A stretch of DNA of 26,917 nucleotides from Candidatus Hydrothermarchaeota archaeon. GTDB taxonomy: Archaea > Hydrothermarchaeota > Hydrothermarchaeia > Hydrothermarchaeales > BMS3B. Of the stretch, positions 6,938 through 14,001 are shown in pieces. Under the pieces are notes generated by a model. The model had not been told where the DNA came from, did no database searches, and saw only the letters and a program-made list of their open reading frames with translations. The stretch covers positions 1 through 26,917 of the forward strand of contig WANG01000146.1 of the NCBI GenBank assembly GCA_015521945.1. Reading direction: 5' to 3'. The translations under genes and the position numbers were made by a program. Numbering within the stretch: position 1 is the stretch's first letter; every line of letters begins with the position of its first letter.

Positions 6938-7657
6938 CTACCGCCTCCCGGTCCTCCTCGCAGCCACCTGCCCAACCTTCTTGCCTGGTGGCATCCTCCT
7001 TGATATTGTGGTGGGCTTACCTGGAGAGCGTGAGCCTCCACCGAAGGGGTGGTCCACGGGATTCATGGCAACCTTCCTCACCACCGGCCAGTACTTCGCC
7101 TTTGAGCGCAGCATGTGGTACTTCTTGCCCGCCTTCATCACGGGCTTGTCCCTCCTTCCCCCACCGGCAACCACACCTATGGCTGCCCTGCACTCCGAGC
7201 TGAGGGTCTTGAAGCTCCCGCTGGGCAGCTGCACCACCGTGGAGTCGCCCTCATGGGACACCACGAGCCCGTAGGTGCCCGCGCTCCTCACCACCCTGCC
7301 CCCGTCACCCGGGTGGAGCTCAATGTTGCACACGGGCGTGCCCTCGGGAATCCTGCCCAGGGGAAGAACGTTGCCAACCGCAACCGCAGCCTGAGCACCC
7401 TCCTCAACCACATCCCCGACCTTCACCCCCTCCTGAGCCAGCATGTACCTCCTCTCCCCGGTCTCAAACACCACCTCCAGCAGGGGTGCGGTTCTTCCGG
7501 GGTCGTGCAGTATATCCACCACCTTCCCCCTCACCACTCCCTGCTTCTCAGCCTCATCGTACCTCCTGTACTTCAGGTCGCACCTGTACCTGTGGGAGGG
7601 CGCCCTGAACACGCTTCCCCCCCTGCCCCTGCGCTGTGAGATTATCCTCTTGCCCAT
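6938..7657 (-). CDS. rpl2: Ribosomal protein uL2
   Basis: A 239-residue archaeal uL2 (eukaryotic L8), a core protein near the peptidyl transferase centre needed for subunit joining. It begins MGKRIISQRRGRGGSVFRAP. It contains VVDILHDPGRTAPLLEVVFE, the barrel around GRIPEGTPVCNIELHPGDGG, and the conserved C-terminal loop VAMNPVDHPFGGGSRSPGKP, whose His contributes to the active-site environment. It lies twelve bases after uL23. Confidence 0.98.
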   Translation of the reverse strand: MGKRIISQRRGRGGSVFRAPSHRYRCDLKYRRYDEAEKQGVVRGKVVDILHDPGRTAPLLEVVFETGERRYMLAQEGVKVGDVVEEGAQAAVAVGNVLPLGRIPEGTPVCNIELHPGDGGRVVRSAGTYGLVVSHEGDSTVVQLPSGSFKTLSSECRAAIGVVAGGGRRDKPVMKAGKKYHMLRSKAKYWPVVRKVAMNPVDHPFGGGSRSPGKPTTISRRMPPGKKVGQVAARRTGRR

Positions 7658-7669
7658 TTCAGCCTCACC

Positions 7670-7924
7670 TCAGAATATACCCGCCTTTGTTGCAACATCC
7701 GCGGCGCTGTACTCGGGCGCCAGGCGCACGTACGCCTTCTTCCGCCCGCGGTGGATGCTGGTGTTTACCTTCATCACCTTCACACCGTACATCTCCTCAA
7801 TCGCCCTCCTTATCTCCTGCCTGTTGGCGCTCCTTGAAACTATGAACACCAGCTTGTTCTCCTTTTCCAGCATCTTCATGGACTTCTCCGTAACGTCCGG
7901 AGAGATTATCACCTCACTGCCCAT
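7670..7924 (-). CDS. rpl23: Ribosomal protein uL23
   Basis: An 84-residue short archaeal uL23, which sits at the exit tunnel and serves as the main docking point for the signal recognition particle. Visible features are VIISPDVTEKSMKMLEKENK, LVFIVSRSANRQEIRRAIEE and YGVKVMKVNTSIHRGRKKAY. Its ATG lies 16 bases inside the end of uL4 in another frame, a strong coupling overlap. The length matches other archaeal uL23 proteins. Confidence 0.97.
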   Translation of the reverse strand: MGSEVIISPDVTEKSMKMLEKENKLVFIVSRSANRQEIRRAIEEMYGVKVMKVNTSIHRGRKKAYVRLAPEYSAADVATKAGIF

Positions 7925-8694
7925 GGCTCAAACCTCTCAGCAAGCACACTTAAAGAACTTTCGGTGTAAAGGGTAAGCCTGCCCGCATGCGCTCCCGGAG
8001 CCAGGTCCTCGGCGCTGAGCTCACGTGCGGTGACAACATCAACCCCCGGCAGGTTCCTGGCACCCCTTCCGATTCCCCTGTCCTGCGCCACGACTATAAG
8101 CACGCTCTTCCCAGTGCGATGCCTCCTTCCACGCATCTTGCCCTTTCCAGCGCGTATCTTACGCCTTTCAGCTCTTTCAACATCCTCAGCAACACCCAGG
8201 GCTGAGAAGACCTTCAGAACATCTCTGGCTCTGGTGAGCTCCTCAAGGGAGTCCTCCACCACCAGGGGCAGCTCCTCCGCCGAGAACACGTGCCCCCTGG
8301 CACGCACAAGCTCCGGAGAAGCCGTGGCAGCCACCGCCGAGGCTGTGGCTTTGAGCCTCTCCTTGCGGTTTATCTTCTCATACAGCACCTTCTCAGCCTT
8401 CGGGGGATGCGCCCTGCGCCCGCCCACCGCCTGGGGCACGAAGGCGCCCCTTCCCGCTGCGGGGTGCCTGCTGCCCTTCACCCTGGGCACCCTGGAGACC
8501 CCATGCCCGGGACCCCAGGACTCGGCTGAGGTGCGCTTGCCAGCCATGGGGTCTGCCCCGTAGGGCTGCAGCCTGTGGGACTGCTGCGCCAGCACCGCCT
8601 TCTTTATCAGGTCCGGTCTATAAGGTGCGGAGAACACTTCAGGAAGCTCCACATCCCCCCTGACGCTACCGTCCAGCGAGTAAACCCTGACCAA
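7909..8694 (-). CDS. rpl4: Ribosomal protein uL4 (TTG start)
   Basis: A 261-residue archaeal uL4, whose long loop reaches into the exit tunnel. It reads VRVYSLDGSVRGDVELPEVF after the initiator. The basic loop region includes QPYGADPMAGKRTSAESWGP, and the body has RARGHVFSAEELPLVVEDSL and GKGKMRGRRHRTGKSVLIVV. The only start that keeps the conserved N-terminus is TTG at 8692-8694, three bases after the uL3 stop. An AGGGGGTG box at the end of uL3 lies about 7 nt before it. A TTG start in a highly expressed gene may lower its rate relative to uL3. Confidence 0.96.
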   Translation of the reverse strand: MVRVYSLDGSVRGDVELPEVFSAPYRPDLIKKAVLAQQSHRLQPYGADPMAGKRTSAESWGPGHGVSRVPRVKGSRHPAAGRGAFVPQAVGGRRAHPPKAEKVLYEKINRKERLKATASAVAATASPELVRARGHVFSAEELPLVVEDSLEELTRARDVLKVFSALGVAEDVERAERRKIRAGKGKMRGRRHRTGKSVLIVVAQDRGIGRGARNLPGVDVVTARELSAEDLAPGAHAGRLTLYTESSLSVLAERFEPWAVR

Positions 8695-8697
8695 CGC

Positions 8698-9714
8698 CTA
8701 CACCCCCTGCTTTGAGCTGGTGCTCACGTACACGAGCTTGGGGGCACCCTCGGGCATGCGCTTCGGGGGGCGCACCGCCGGGCGCATGCGCACCAGCCTC
8801 TTTCTCGGACCGGGAACCGAGCCCTCAAGCAGCACAAAGTCGCTCTTGACCACACCGTAGCTCAGGAACCCTCCCGGCGGGGTAATCTCCAACTTGGTGC
8901 CGTCAATGGTGAGCACGCCCTCATCACCTATGGCTAAGATGCGCTTGTTGAACTCGGTGCGGTGGTGGTACCCCATCTGCCCGCTCTGGGGCACCGACCA
9001 CATCATCGCCGACGGGTGCCAGGGACCAAGGGTGCCCGCCCTTCTCCTGCCCTTGCGGGTCTTGTGGTGGAGTATCTTCACGCCCCACCTGCGCACCGAG
9101 CTCTGGAAGCCCTTGCCCTTGGTCACCGCGGCAACGTCAACCAGCTCGCCCGTGCTCAGGATGTCCTTGACCCCGATGGAGCTCCCGAGCCTCTCAGCCG
9201 CGTAATTAAGCGCCTCCTCAGGTGAGCCAGTTACCACGTGCTCCATCACCTCGGGCGTCTTCTTGCCGATTCCAGCCAGCCAGGGCTGGGTGTGAACCAG
9301 CACCCTGACCTCAGCCGCCCTGTCAGCGTACTTCTGGATGTCCTCAGCCCCCCTGCGCTTCTTGGGCAGCGGGAACACCCGTCCCAGCCTGGGGTCTATA
9401 TTCTCCGCCCAGCACTCCGTCAGGGTCCTGAGACCGCTGGTTGTCTTCGTGTAAACCCTGACCCCAAAAACCGCAAGCGGGGGCGTCTCAATAACCGTGG
9501 CAGGTACCACTATCTCCTGTCCGTGGGTTATGGAGTGCGGATAGTCATCTACCCGCACCACGTGGGTCATGCCCGCCTTGTACCCGGCGAAGCCCTGCAT
9601 CCTCACGGCAGTGTCAGCTACCCAGGTCCTTATCCTGGGCACCGGGGATGCCGCCCTCTTTCTCGGGCTGTACCCCAGACTTCCACGGTGCGGGTGATGT
9701 GCCTTCTTTCCCAT
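8698..9714 (-). CDS. rpl3: Ribosomal protein uL3, first gene of the ribosomal operon
   Basis: A 338-residue archaeal uL3, a primary assembly protein whose loop approaches the peptidyl transferase centre. It starts MGKKAHHPHRGSLGYSPRKR. Other markers are GFAGYKAGMTHVVRVDDYPH, VVPATVIETPPLAVFGVRVY, the rRNA-binding region VTKGKGFQSSVRRWGVKILH, and WHPSAMMWSVPQSGQMGYHH. The frame is open for 32 more codons upstream, but that stretch looks nothing like uL3. ATG 9714 has a GAGGTGA ribosome binding site about 5 nt before it. No gene precedes it on this strand; the upstream neighbour is divergent, so the operon promoter must lie in 9765-9900. Confidence 0.97.
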   Translation of the reverse strand: MGKKAHHPHRGSLGYSPRKRAASPVPRIRTWVADTAVRMQGFAGYKAGMTHVVRVDDYPHSITHGQEIVVPATVIETPPLAVFGVRVYTKTTSGLRTLTECWAENIDPRLGRVFPLPKKRRGAEDIQKYADRAAEVRVLVHTQPWLAGIGKKTPEVMEHVVTGSPEEALNYAAERLGSSIGVKDILSTGELVDVAAVTKGKGFQSSVRRWGVKILHHKTRKGRRRAGTLGPWHPSAMMWSVPQSGQMGYHHRTEFNKRILAIGDEGVLTIDGTKLEITPPGGFLSYGVVKSDFVLLEGSVPGPRKRLVRMRPAVRPPKRMPEGAPKLVYVSTSSKQGV

Positions 9715-9738
9715 CTGTTCACCTCTGCAGACGTTGGG

Positions 9739-9764
9739 TCCAGAAAATCCTCCGCGGTTCTGGA
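9739..9764 (-). promoter_or_regulatory. Candidate leader hairpin upstream of uL3
   Basis: A perfect 7-bp inverted repeat, TCCAGAA ... TTCTGGA, lies 25 nt before the uL3 start. Read on the minus strand, its 12-nt loop is CCGCGGAGGATT, which contains a GGAGG box. In the ribosomal mRNA this would fold into a hairpin presenting a ribosome-binding-like sequence just upstream of the true GAGGTGA site. It could be an autoregulatory binding site for a ribosomal protein. The pairing is seen directly; the role is inferred. Confidence 0.35.
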
Positions 9765-9887
9765 TAGCGGATGAATGAGCTTTCAGGGATAGAGCAGATA
9801 ACATGTGCAAGTATTATGGTAAGCGTTAAAGCACACCTTCACCCAGTTAAAAATCATTTTAATGGTTACCCGTGGGTGTAGCGGTAG

Positions 9888-9917
9888 GTTTAATACGCTG
9901 CAGGGAAGGTGTTACCT
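9888..9917 (+). promoter_or_regulatory. Candidate promoter and ribosome binding site of the radical SAM gene
   Basis: TTTAATA at 9889-9895 is a plausible archaeal TATA box about 26 bp before the ATG at 9918. GGAAGGTG at 9904-9911 is a ribosome binding site about 6 nt before the same ATG. Together they favour ATG 9918 over the in-frame GTG at 9909. The predicted transcription start is close to the start codon, so the transcript could be almost leaderless, which sits awkwardly with the visible binding site. A further AT-rich box at 9846-9863 could serve either strand. Confidence 0.35.
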
Positions 9918-11603
9918 ATGAAGGCTGACCTGGTTCTCCTCCACCCGCCCAGCATCTTTGACTTCAGGGAGAGGCCCATACTCTGGGGTCCCATAAACGA
10001 CCTCGTGCCCTCAACCCCAGTGTTTGAGATGTACCCGCTGGGCTTCGTCTCCATCGCCTCAACCCTTGAGCAGCACGGGTACAGGGTGAGGATAGTCAAC
10101 ATCGCCCTCAAGATGCTCAGGGACCCCGGCTTCAACCCCGCAGAGTACCTCTCCAGGATGCAGGCTGAAGCCTTCGGCATAGACCTGCACTGGCTGCCTC
10201 ACGTGCACGGAGCTATTAACCTGGCGAGGGTGTGCAAGGAGGTTCACCCCGAGGTGCCCGTGATATTCGGGGGGCTGTCCTCAAGCTACTTCCACCGTGA
10301 GCTCCTCTCGGAGGTGCCCCAGGTGGACTACGTCCTCCGGGGGGACTCCACCGAGGTTCCCTTCGTGAAGCTCATGGAGGTGATTGAGGGCAGGGGGGAT
10401 GCGGAGGAGGTCCCCAACCTGAGCTACCGCGAGGGTGATAGACTAAGGGTCAACCCCCTGAGCCACGTGCCCGAGAGCATTGACTGCTTCAACCTTGACT
10501 ACGAGTACATCTTCAGGAGCTTCGTGCGTTCAAAAAACCTGGACATGCTCCCCTTCCTTGACTTCATAGAGCACCCCATAATGGCGGTGCTCACGCGCAA
10601 GGGGTGCGAGTGCAACTGCACCGCCTGCGGGGGCTCAAGCTACGCCTACGCCAGGATATGCAACAGGCATGGGGTCGCCTTCAGGAGCCCCGAGAAGGTG
10701 GTTGAGGACATCTTGGCTGTTCAGGAGTTTCAGGTGCCGGCTTTCATCCTGGGGGACCTCGCCATAGGCGGGGAGAGGTACGGGAGGAGGATTCTTGAGA
10801 TGCTGAGGAGGGAGAGGGTGGACATCCCCCTGATCTTTGAGGCATTCCTTCCCTTCTCCCGGGGCTTCATGCGGGAAATCAGCAGAAGCGTTGACGACTT
10901 CACCATAGAGATGTCCCCCGACTCGGGGGTTGAGGAGGTGCGCAGGAAGATAGGCAGGAACTACTCCAACGCAGCCCTGCGGGACATGCTGGAGAAAGCC
11001 TTCTCCTGCGGGTGCCGGCAGTTTGACCTCTACTTCAGCGTGGGGCTGGGCGGGCAGAGCGAGGAGAGCATCCACGCCACCCTGAAGCTCGCCGAGCAGC
11101 TCATGGAGGAGCACAGGGGCAGGAGGCTGCTCCCCTTCATCTCCCCCTACGCACCCTTCTTGGACCCCGGCTCCATCGCCTACGAGCACCCGGAGAGGTG
11201 CGGCTTTGTGAAGTTCGCGGAGAGCATGATGGACCACTACAGGATACTTGACACGGGGGTGAGCTGGAAGGACTTCCTGAGCTACCGCACCACCCACCTG
11301 AGCAGGGAGGACATAGTCAGGCTGAGCTACCAGGCTGCCCTGAGGCTGGCGGAGCTGAAGGCTGAGGCAGGGATTATTGACTTAGACTCCCTGGAGGAAA
11401 TCAGGCACAGGATAGAGGTGTCGCAGGACATGATCAGGGTGGTTGAGGCGCACCGCAGGGGGGAGTGCTCGGAGGTCAAGATGAGGGAGTCCCTGATGGA
11501 GCTGCGGGAGAGGGTGATGATAGACCGCAGGGAGCTTGACTGGTCAAAGGGGCTGAAGTTCAGGCGCATAGTGGCGCTGCTGAGGAAGCTAATCACCGCC
11601 TGA
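9918..11603 (+). CDS. Radical SAM protein with N-terminal B12-binding-like domain
   Basis: 561 residues. The N-terminal ~190 residues look like the Rossmann-type domain of B12-dependent radical SAM proteins (VLLHPPSIFDF near the start, PLGFVSIASTLEQHGYRVRI, then PEVPVIFGGLSSSYF), but no clear DxHxxG cobalamin motif is seen. The radical SAM cluster motif is CECNCTAC at residues 230-237 (Cys230, Cys234, Cys237 as CX3CX2C, with an extra Cys232). The core continues with FILGDLAIGG and EMSPDSGVEEVRR. It resembles the archaeal group named after Thermoplasma Ta0216 (TIGR04190), whose reaction is unknown; this match is from memory. It is divergent from the ribosomal operon and converges with the next gene, overlapping it by 15 bp. 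Confidence 0.85.
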   Translation: MKADLVLLHPPSIFDFRERPILWGPINDLVPSTPVFEMYPLGFVSIASTLEQHGYRVRIVNIALKMLRDPGFNPAEYLSRMQAEAFGIDLHWLPHVHGAINLARVCKEVHPEVPVIFGGLSSSYFHRELLSEVPQVDYVLRGDSTEVPFVKLMEVIEGRGDAEEVPNLSYREGDRLRVNPLSHVPESIDCFNLDYEYIFRSFVRSKNLDMLPFLDFIEHPIMAVLTRKGCECNCTACGGSSYAYARICNRHGVAFRSPEKVVEDILAVQEFQVPAFILGDLAIGGERYGRRILEMLRRERVDIPLIFEAFLPFSRGFMREISRSVDDFTIEMSPDSGVEEVRRKIGRNYSNAALRDMLEKAFSCGCRQFDLYFSVGLGGQSEESIHATLKLAEQLMEEHRGRRLLPFISPYAPFLDPGSIAYEHPERCGFVKFAESMMDHYRILDTGVSWKDFLSYRTTHLSREDIVRLSYQAALRLAELKAEAGIIDLDSLEEIRHRIEVSQDMIRVVEAHRRGECSEVKMRESLMELRERVMIDRRELDWSKGLKFRRIVALLRKLITA

Positions 11604-11951
11604 CTCCGGCTCTACCACCACGGAGGTGAGCCTCTTGAGTCCCTTCTTCTCCCGGAGGGCGTTGAGCTTCTCTGCAAGCTCGGAGTAGGGCACCACAAGG
11701 GTGTGGGCGTCGCTCTCAGCCGCCTCCTCCAGGCTCTTCATAACCCGCACCTCGTACCTGCCGGGGTACCTGGCCCTGAGGTACTGCTCCAGCTTCCTCA
11801 GCGCCCGCTTGAGCTGCCTTTCATCCAGGTCGGGCACAACGTAAACGCTCACCACCTCGCCACGCTTGAAAGCCTCCTCCAGCAGCCTCGCCTCGCTCTT
11901 TCCAACCCGCTCAAATCCGCCTACCACGGCGCACCTTCCCTCGTAGTACAT
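11589..11951 (-). CDS. Unrecognised small conserved-looking archaeal protein
   Basis: A 120-residue soluble protein that I cannot assign. It begins MYYEGRCAVVGGFERVGKSE and has the charged segment YVVPDLDERQLKRALRKLEQ. It ends with VVPYSELAEKLNALREKK and a beta-like TSVVVEPE. The pattern of alternating strands and amphipathic helices suggests a small alpha/beta fold, with no Cys pairs, membrane segments or nucleotide motifs. The ATG is preceded by a weak GGGGGG box. Its 3' end overlaps the radical SAM gene by 15 bp on the other strand. It shares an AT-rich promoter region (11985-11993) with the divergent aminotransferase gene. GC-rich codon use like its neighbours supports it being real. Confidence 0.7.
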   Translation of the reverse strand: MYYEGRCAVVGGFERVGKSEARLLEEAFKRGEVVSVYVVPDLDERQLKRALRKLEQYLRARYPGRYEVRVMKSLEEAAESDAHTLVVPYSELAEKLNALREKKGLKRLTSVVVEPESGGD

Positions 11952-11984
11952 GCCCCCCGCAGGATGCGGTAACGATGGCAGAAA

Positions 11985-11993
11985 CTTTTATTA
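11985..11993. promoter_or_regulatory. Candidate TATA box between two divergent genes
   Basis: CTTTTATTA stands out as an AT-rich island in GC-rich DNA. Read rightward it lies about 32 bp before the GTG at 12021; read leftward (TAATAAAAG) it lies about 37 bp before the ATG at 11951. One box may therefore serve both directions, or each gene may use an offset part of it. Confidence 0.4.
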
Positions 11994-12020
11994 CCGCCTG
12001 CGCCAACTCCAGAAGAAGAG

Positions 12021-13196
12021 GTGATTGCCACGAAGCTCATGATTCCCGGTCCGGTTGAGCTTGACGATGAGGTGCTGCTTGCTATGGCAAGGCCCGTGAT
12101 GGGGCACCGCACCCCCGAGTTTGAGGAGGTGCTGGAGGAGTGCTGGCGGCTTCTCGGCATGGTGTACCGCACAAAGAATGAGGTTGCCATTATAACCGGC
12201 TCCGGCACCGCCGCCATGGAGGCTGCGGTGGCGAGCGTGGTGGAGCCGGGTACGAGGGTGCTGAGCATCGGGGGCGGGAAGTTCGGAGAGAGGCTGGGAG
12301 AAATTGCGAGGTGCTTCGGAGCAGAGGTGAGCCGCCTGGAAGTGGAGTGGGGCGGCACCTTCTCAGCGGAGGAGGTGGATGAGGCTCTCTCCGAGAGCGG
12401 TGCCGAGGTGGTGACCCTTACCCACAACGAGACCTCCACGGGCGTGGTGCACGACGCCGGGGAGGTGGGGAGGCTGGCGAGGGAGCATGGTGCTCTATTC
12501 ATAGCCGACGCGATAACCAGCGTGGGCGGGGACGTGGTGGAGACCGACGCCTGGGGTATAGACCTGTGCATAACCGGCTCCCAGAAGTGCTTGGCAGCCC
12601 CTCCTGGGCTCGGCTTCGTGGCTGTGAGCGAGCGTGCCTGGGAGCGCATGCAGGAGGTGAGGAACAGGCACGCCTTCTACCTGGACCTGCTCAGGTACAG
12701 GAAGGCGCTGAGGAAGCGCACCACCCCCTTCACGCCCTCGGTTTCCCTGATATACGGGCTGCACGCAGCCCTGAAGAGAATTGAGAGGGAGACCCTGGAG
12801 GCGAGGATACGCCGGCACAGGGCGCTCGCCGAGGCCACCAGGAGAGCCGCTGAGGCAATGAACCTGGAGCTGCTGCCGGAGAGGGAGCACGCATCAAATA
12901 CAGTAACCGCCATAAGGATACCCGAGGGTCTGAGCGACGCGGATGTGAGGGGCAGGCTCAAGGAGGAGTACGGCATCCTGGTGGCGGGGGGGCAGGAGAA
13001 GCTGAAGGGGAGGATATTCAGGATAGGGCACATGGGGGAGGTCAGAGCCGGGGAGCTTCTGAGCCTGCTCGCCTGCCTGGAGCAGGTGCTCAGGTGCTCC
13101 GGGCACGGGGTGAAGCCGGGGGCGGGTACGGAGGCGGCAAGGGAGGTGCTGGAAGCTGAGCTCGGAGAAAGCCTGCGTGCTTGTGGTGGAGGATGA
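12021..13196 (+). CDS. Class V PLP-dependent aminotransferase (serine-pyruvate / alanine-glyoxylate type)
   Basis: 391 residues of fold-type I aminotransferase, class V. Family features are the start LMIPGPVELDDEVLLAMARP, MGHRTPEFEEVLEE, the glycine-rich GSGTAAMEAAVASVV, the PLP ring-binding Asp163 in IADAITSVGG, and Schiff-base Lys189 in ITGSQKCLAAPPGLGF. Related archaeal enzymes are annotated as serine-pyruvate, alanine-glyoxylate or aspartate aminotransferases; the substrate cannot be read from the sequence. GTG 12021 gives the longest form. ATG 12039 (MIPGPVEL) is an alternative, with a GAGGTGAT box somewhat far upstream (about 14 nt). The 3' end overlaps the response regulator by 20 bp, so the two are co-translated. 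Confidence 0.9.
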   Translation: MIATKLMIPGPVELDDEVLLAMARPVMGHRTPEFEEVLEECWRLLGMVYRTKNEVAIITGSGTAAMEAAVASVVEPGTRVLSIGGGKFGERLGEIARCFGAEVSRLEVEWGGTFSAEEVDEALSESGAEVVTLTHNETSTGVVHDAGEVGRLAREHGALFIADAITSVGGDVVETDAWGIDLCITGSQKCLAAPPGLGFVAVSERAWERMQEVRNRHAFYLDLLRYRKALRKRTTPFTPSVSLIYGLHAALKRIERETLEARIRRHRALAEATRRAAEAMNLELLPEREHASNTVTAIRIPEGLSDADVRGRLKEEYGILVAGGQEKLKGRIFRIGHMGEVRAGELLSLLACLEQVLRCSGHGVKPGAGTEAAREVLEAELGESLRACGGG

Positions 13197-13815
13197 GCCC
13201 ATAACCCTGAGCGCCTTGGAGAGGCTGCTCAGCCCTGAGTACAGGGTGCTCACCGCCAGGGAGGCGAAGGAGGCGCTCGCCCTGCTGAAGAGGGAGAAGG
13301 TGGACGTGGTGGTGGCTGACCTCAGGCTGCCCAGGGGGAGCGGGCTTGAGCTGCTGGAGTGGGTGCGCCACAACCTGCCGGGAACCGAGGTCATAATCAT
13401 CACAGGGTACTCCAGCATAAAGGGGGCGGTTGATGCCATGCGCCTCGGCGCCAGCGACTACATACCGAAGCCCTTCAGCGTGGAGGACATCCAGGGAGCC
13501 ATACAGAGGGTGCTGGAGAAGAGGGAGGAGAGGAGGGAGGGGATAGGGGAGGAGGAGTTTGAGGAGGTGCTCAAAGCCCTGCTCCACCCCATGCGCAGGA
13601 AGATTCTGAGGGTGCTGAACTCTGGCGCGCTGACCTTCACCGCCATCTGGAAGGCTACCGGCGCAAGAGACCCCACCTCCGTGAACTTCCACCTCAAGAG
13701 GCTGAAGAAGACGGGAATGCTGGTGCAGGACCGCTCAAAGCTCTACAGAATCACGCCCCTCGGCAGGGAGGCGGTGGTTCTGATGGACTCCATCTGGAAG
13801 CTCAGAGGCTCTTGA
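13177..13815 (+). CDS. Response regulator: receiver plus winged-helix DNA-binding domain
   Basis: 212 residues in two parts. Residues 1-112 form a receiver domain: acidic pair in VVEDEP, phospho-acceptor Asp48 in VVADLRLPRGSG, Thr/Ser switch region in IIITGYSSIKGA, and Lys98 in YIPKPF. A charged Glu/Arg linker (residues 113-130) leads to an ArsR-like winged helix (residues 130-212) with LLHPMRRKILRVLNSG, SVNFHLKRLKKTGMLV and a wing ending KLYRITPLGREAV. Most archaeal receivers lack DNA-binding outputs, so this is a less common bacterial-like design. The start is GTG 13177 with CGGAG 9 nt upstream; no ATG is available. No kinase is adjacent; the nearest is at 20638-21786. Confidence 0.92.
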   Translation: MLVVEDEPITLSALERLLSPEYRVLTAREAKEALALLKREKVDVVVADLRLPRGSGLELLEWVRHNLPGTEVIIITGYSSIKGAVDAMRLGASDYIPKPFSVEDIQGAIQRVLEKREERREGIGEEEFEEVLKALLHPMRRKILRVLNSGALTFTAIWKATGARDPTSVNFHLKRLKKTGMLVQDRSKLYRITPLGREAVVLMDSIWKLRGS

Positions 13816-14001
13816 AGAGATGTTCAATAACTCGGGGTTACTAAACGCTTTGATGGCAGAAGTTTTTGATATTTAGTCCTAAAAAAGTATATATGTGAGT
13901 GTGCGCACATAGTTAACGGGGGCTTGGGAGGGGGGTCCTTGATTTTAAGGTGTGGAAAAAGCTTATAAGATGTCCCGTGCCAAGGTAGCATGGGTGCCGC
14001 A
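13816..14001 (+). promoter_or_regulatory. thrS upstream region: two candidate TATA boxes and an inverted repeat
   Basis: This 186-bp gap is clearly AT-rich in parts. A T-run at 13863-13867 may end the upstream transcript. GTATATATG at 13887-13895 is a strong TATA candidate. It is overlapped by the inverted repeat TATGTG-8 nt-CACATA (13892-13897 and 13906-13911), inside which TGTGCGCACA is itself palindromic. A second TATA candidate, GCTTATAAG at 13961-13969, lies about 25 bp before ATG 13990, so transcripts from it would be nearly leaderless. Two promoters, one with an operator-like repeat, would allow regulated and basal expression. All functional readings are inferred. Confidence 0.45.

Noticed and set aside
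9715..9810. 32-codon N-terminal extension of uL3
   Set aside because: The residues do not resemble uL3, and ATG 9714 has a good GAGGTGA site; the extension overlaps the leader hairpin.
10635..11297. 220-residue minus-strand frame inside the radical SAM gene
   Set aside because: It is antisense to conserved radical SAM codons and shows no motif.
13900..13909. Palindrome TGTGCGCACA as a restriction-type or attachment site
   Set aside because: No integrase, direct repeat or mobile gene is nearby; it is better read as part of the thrS operator-like repeat.
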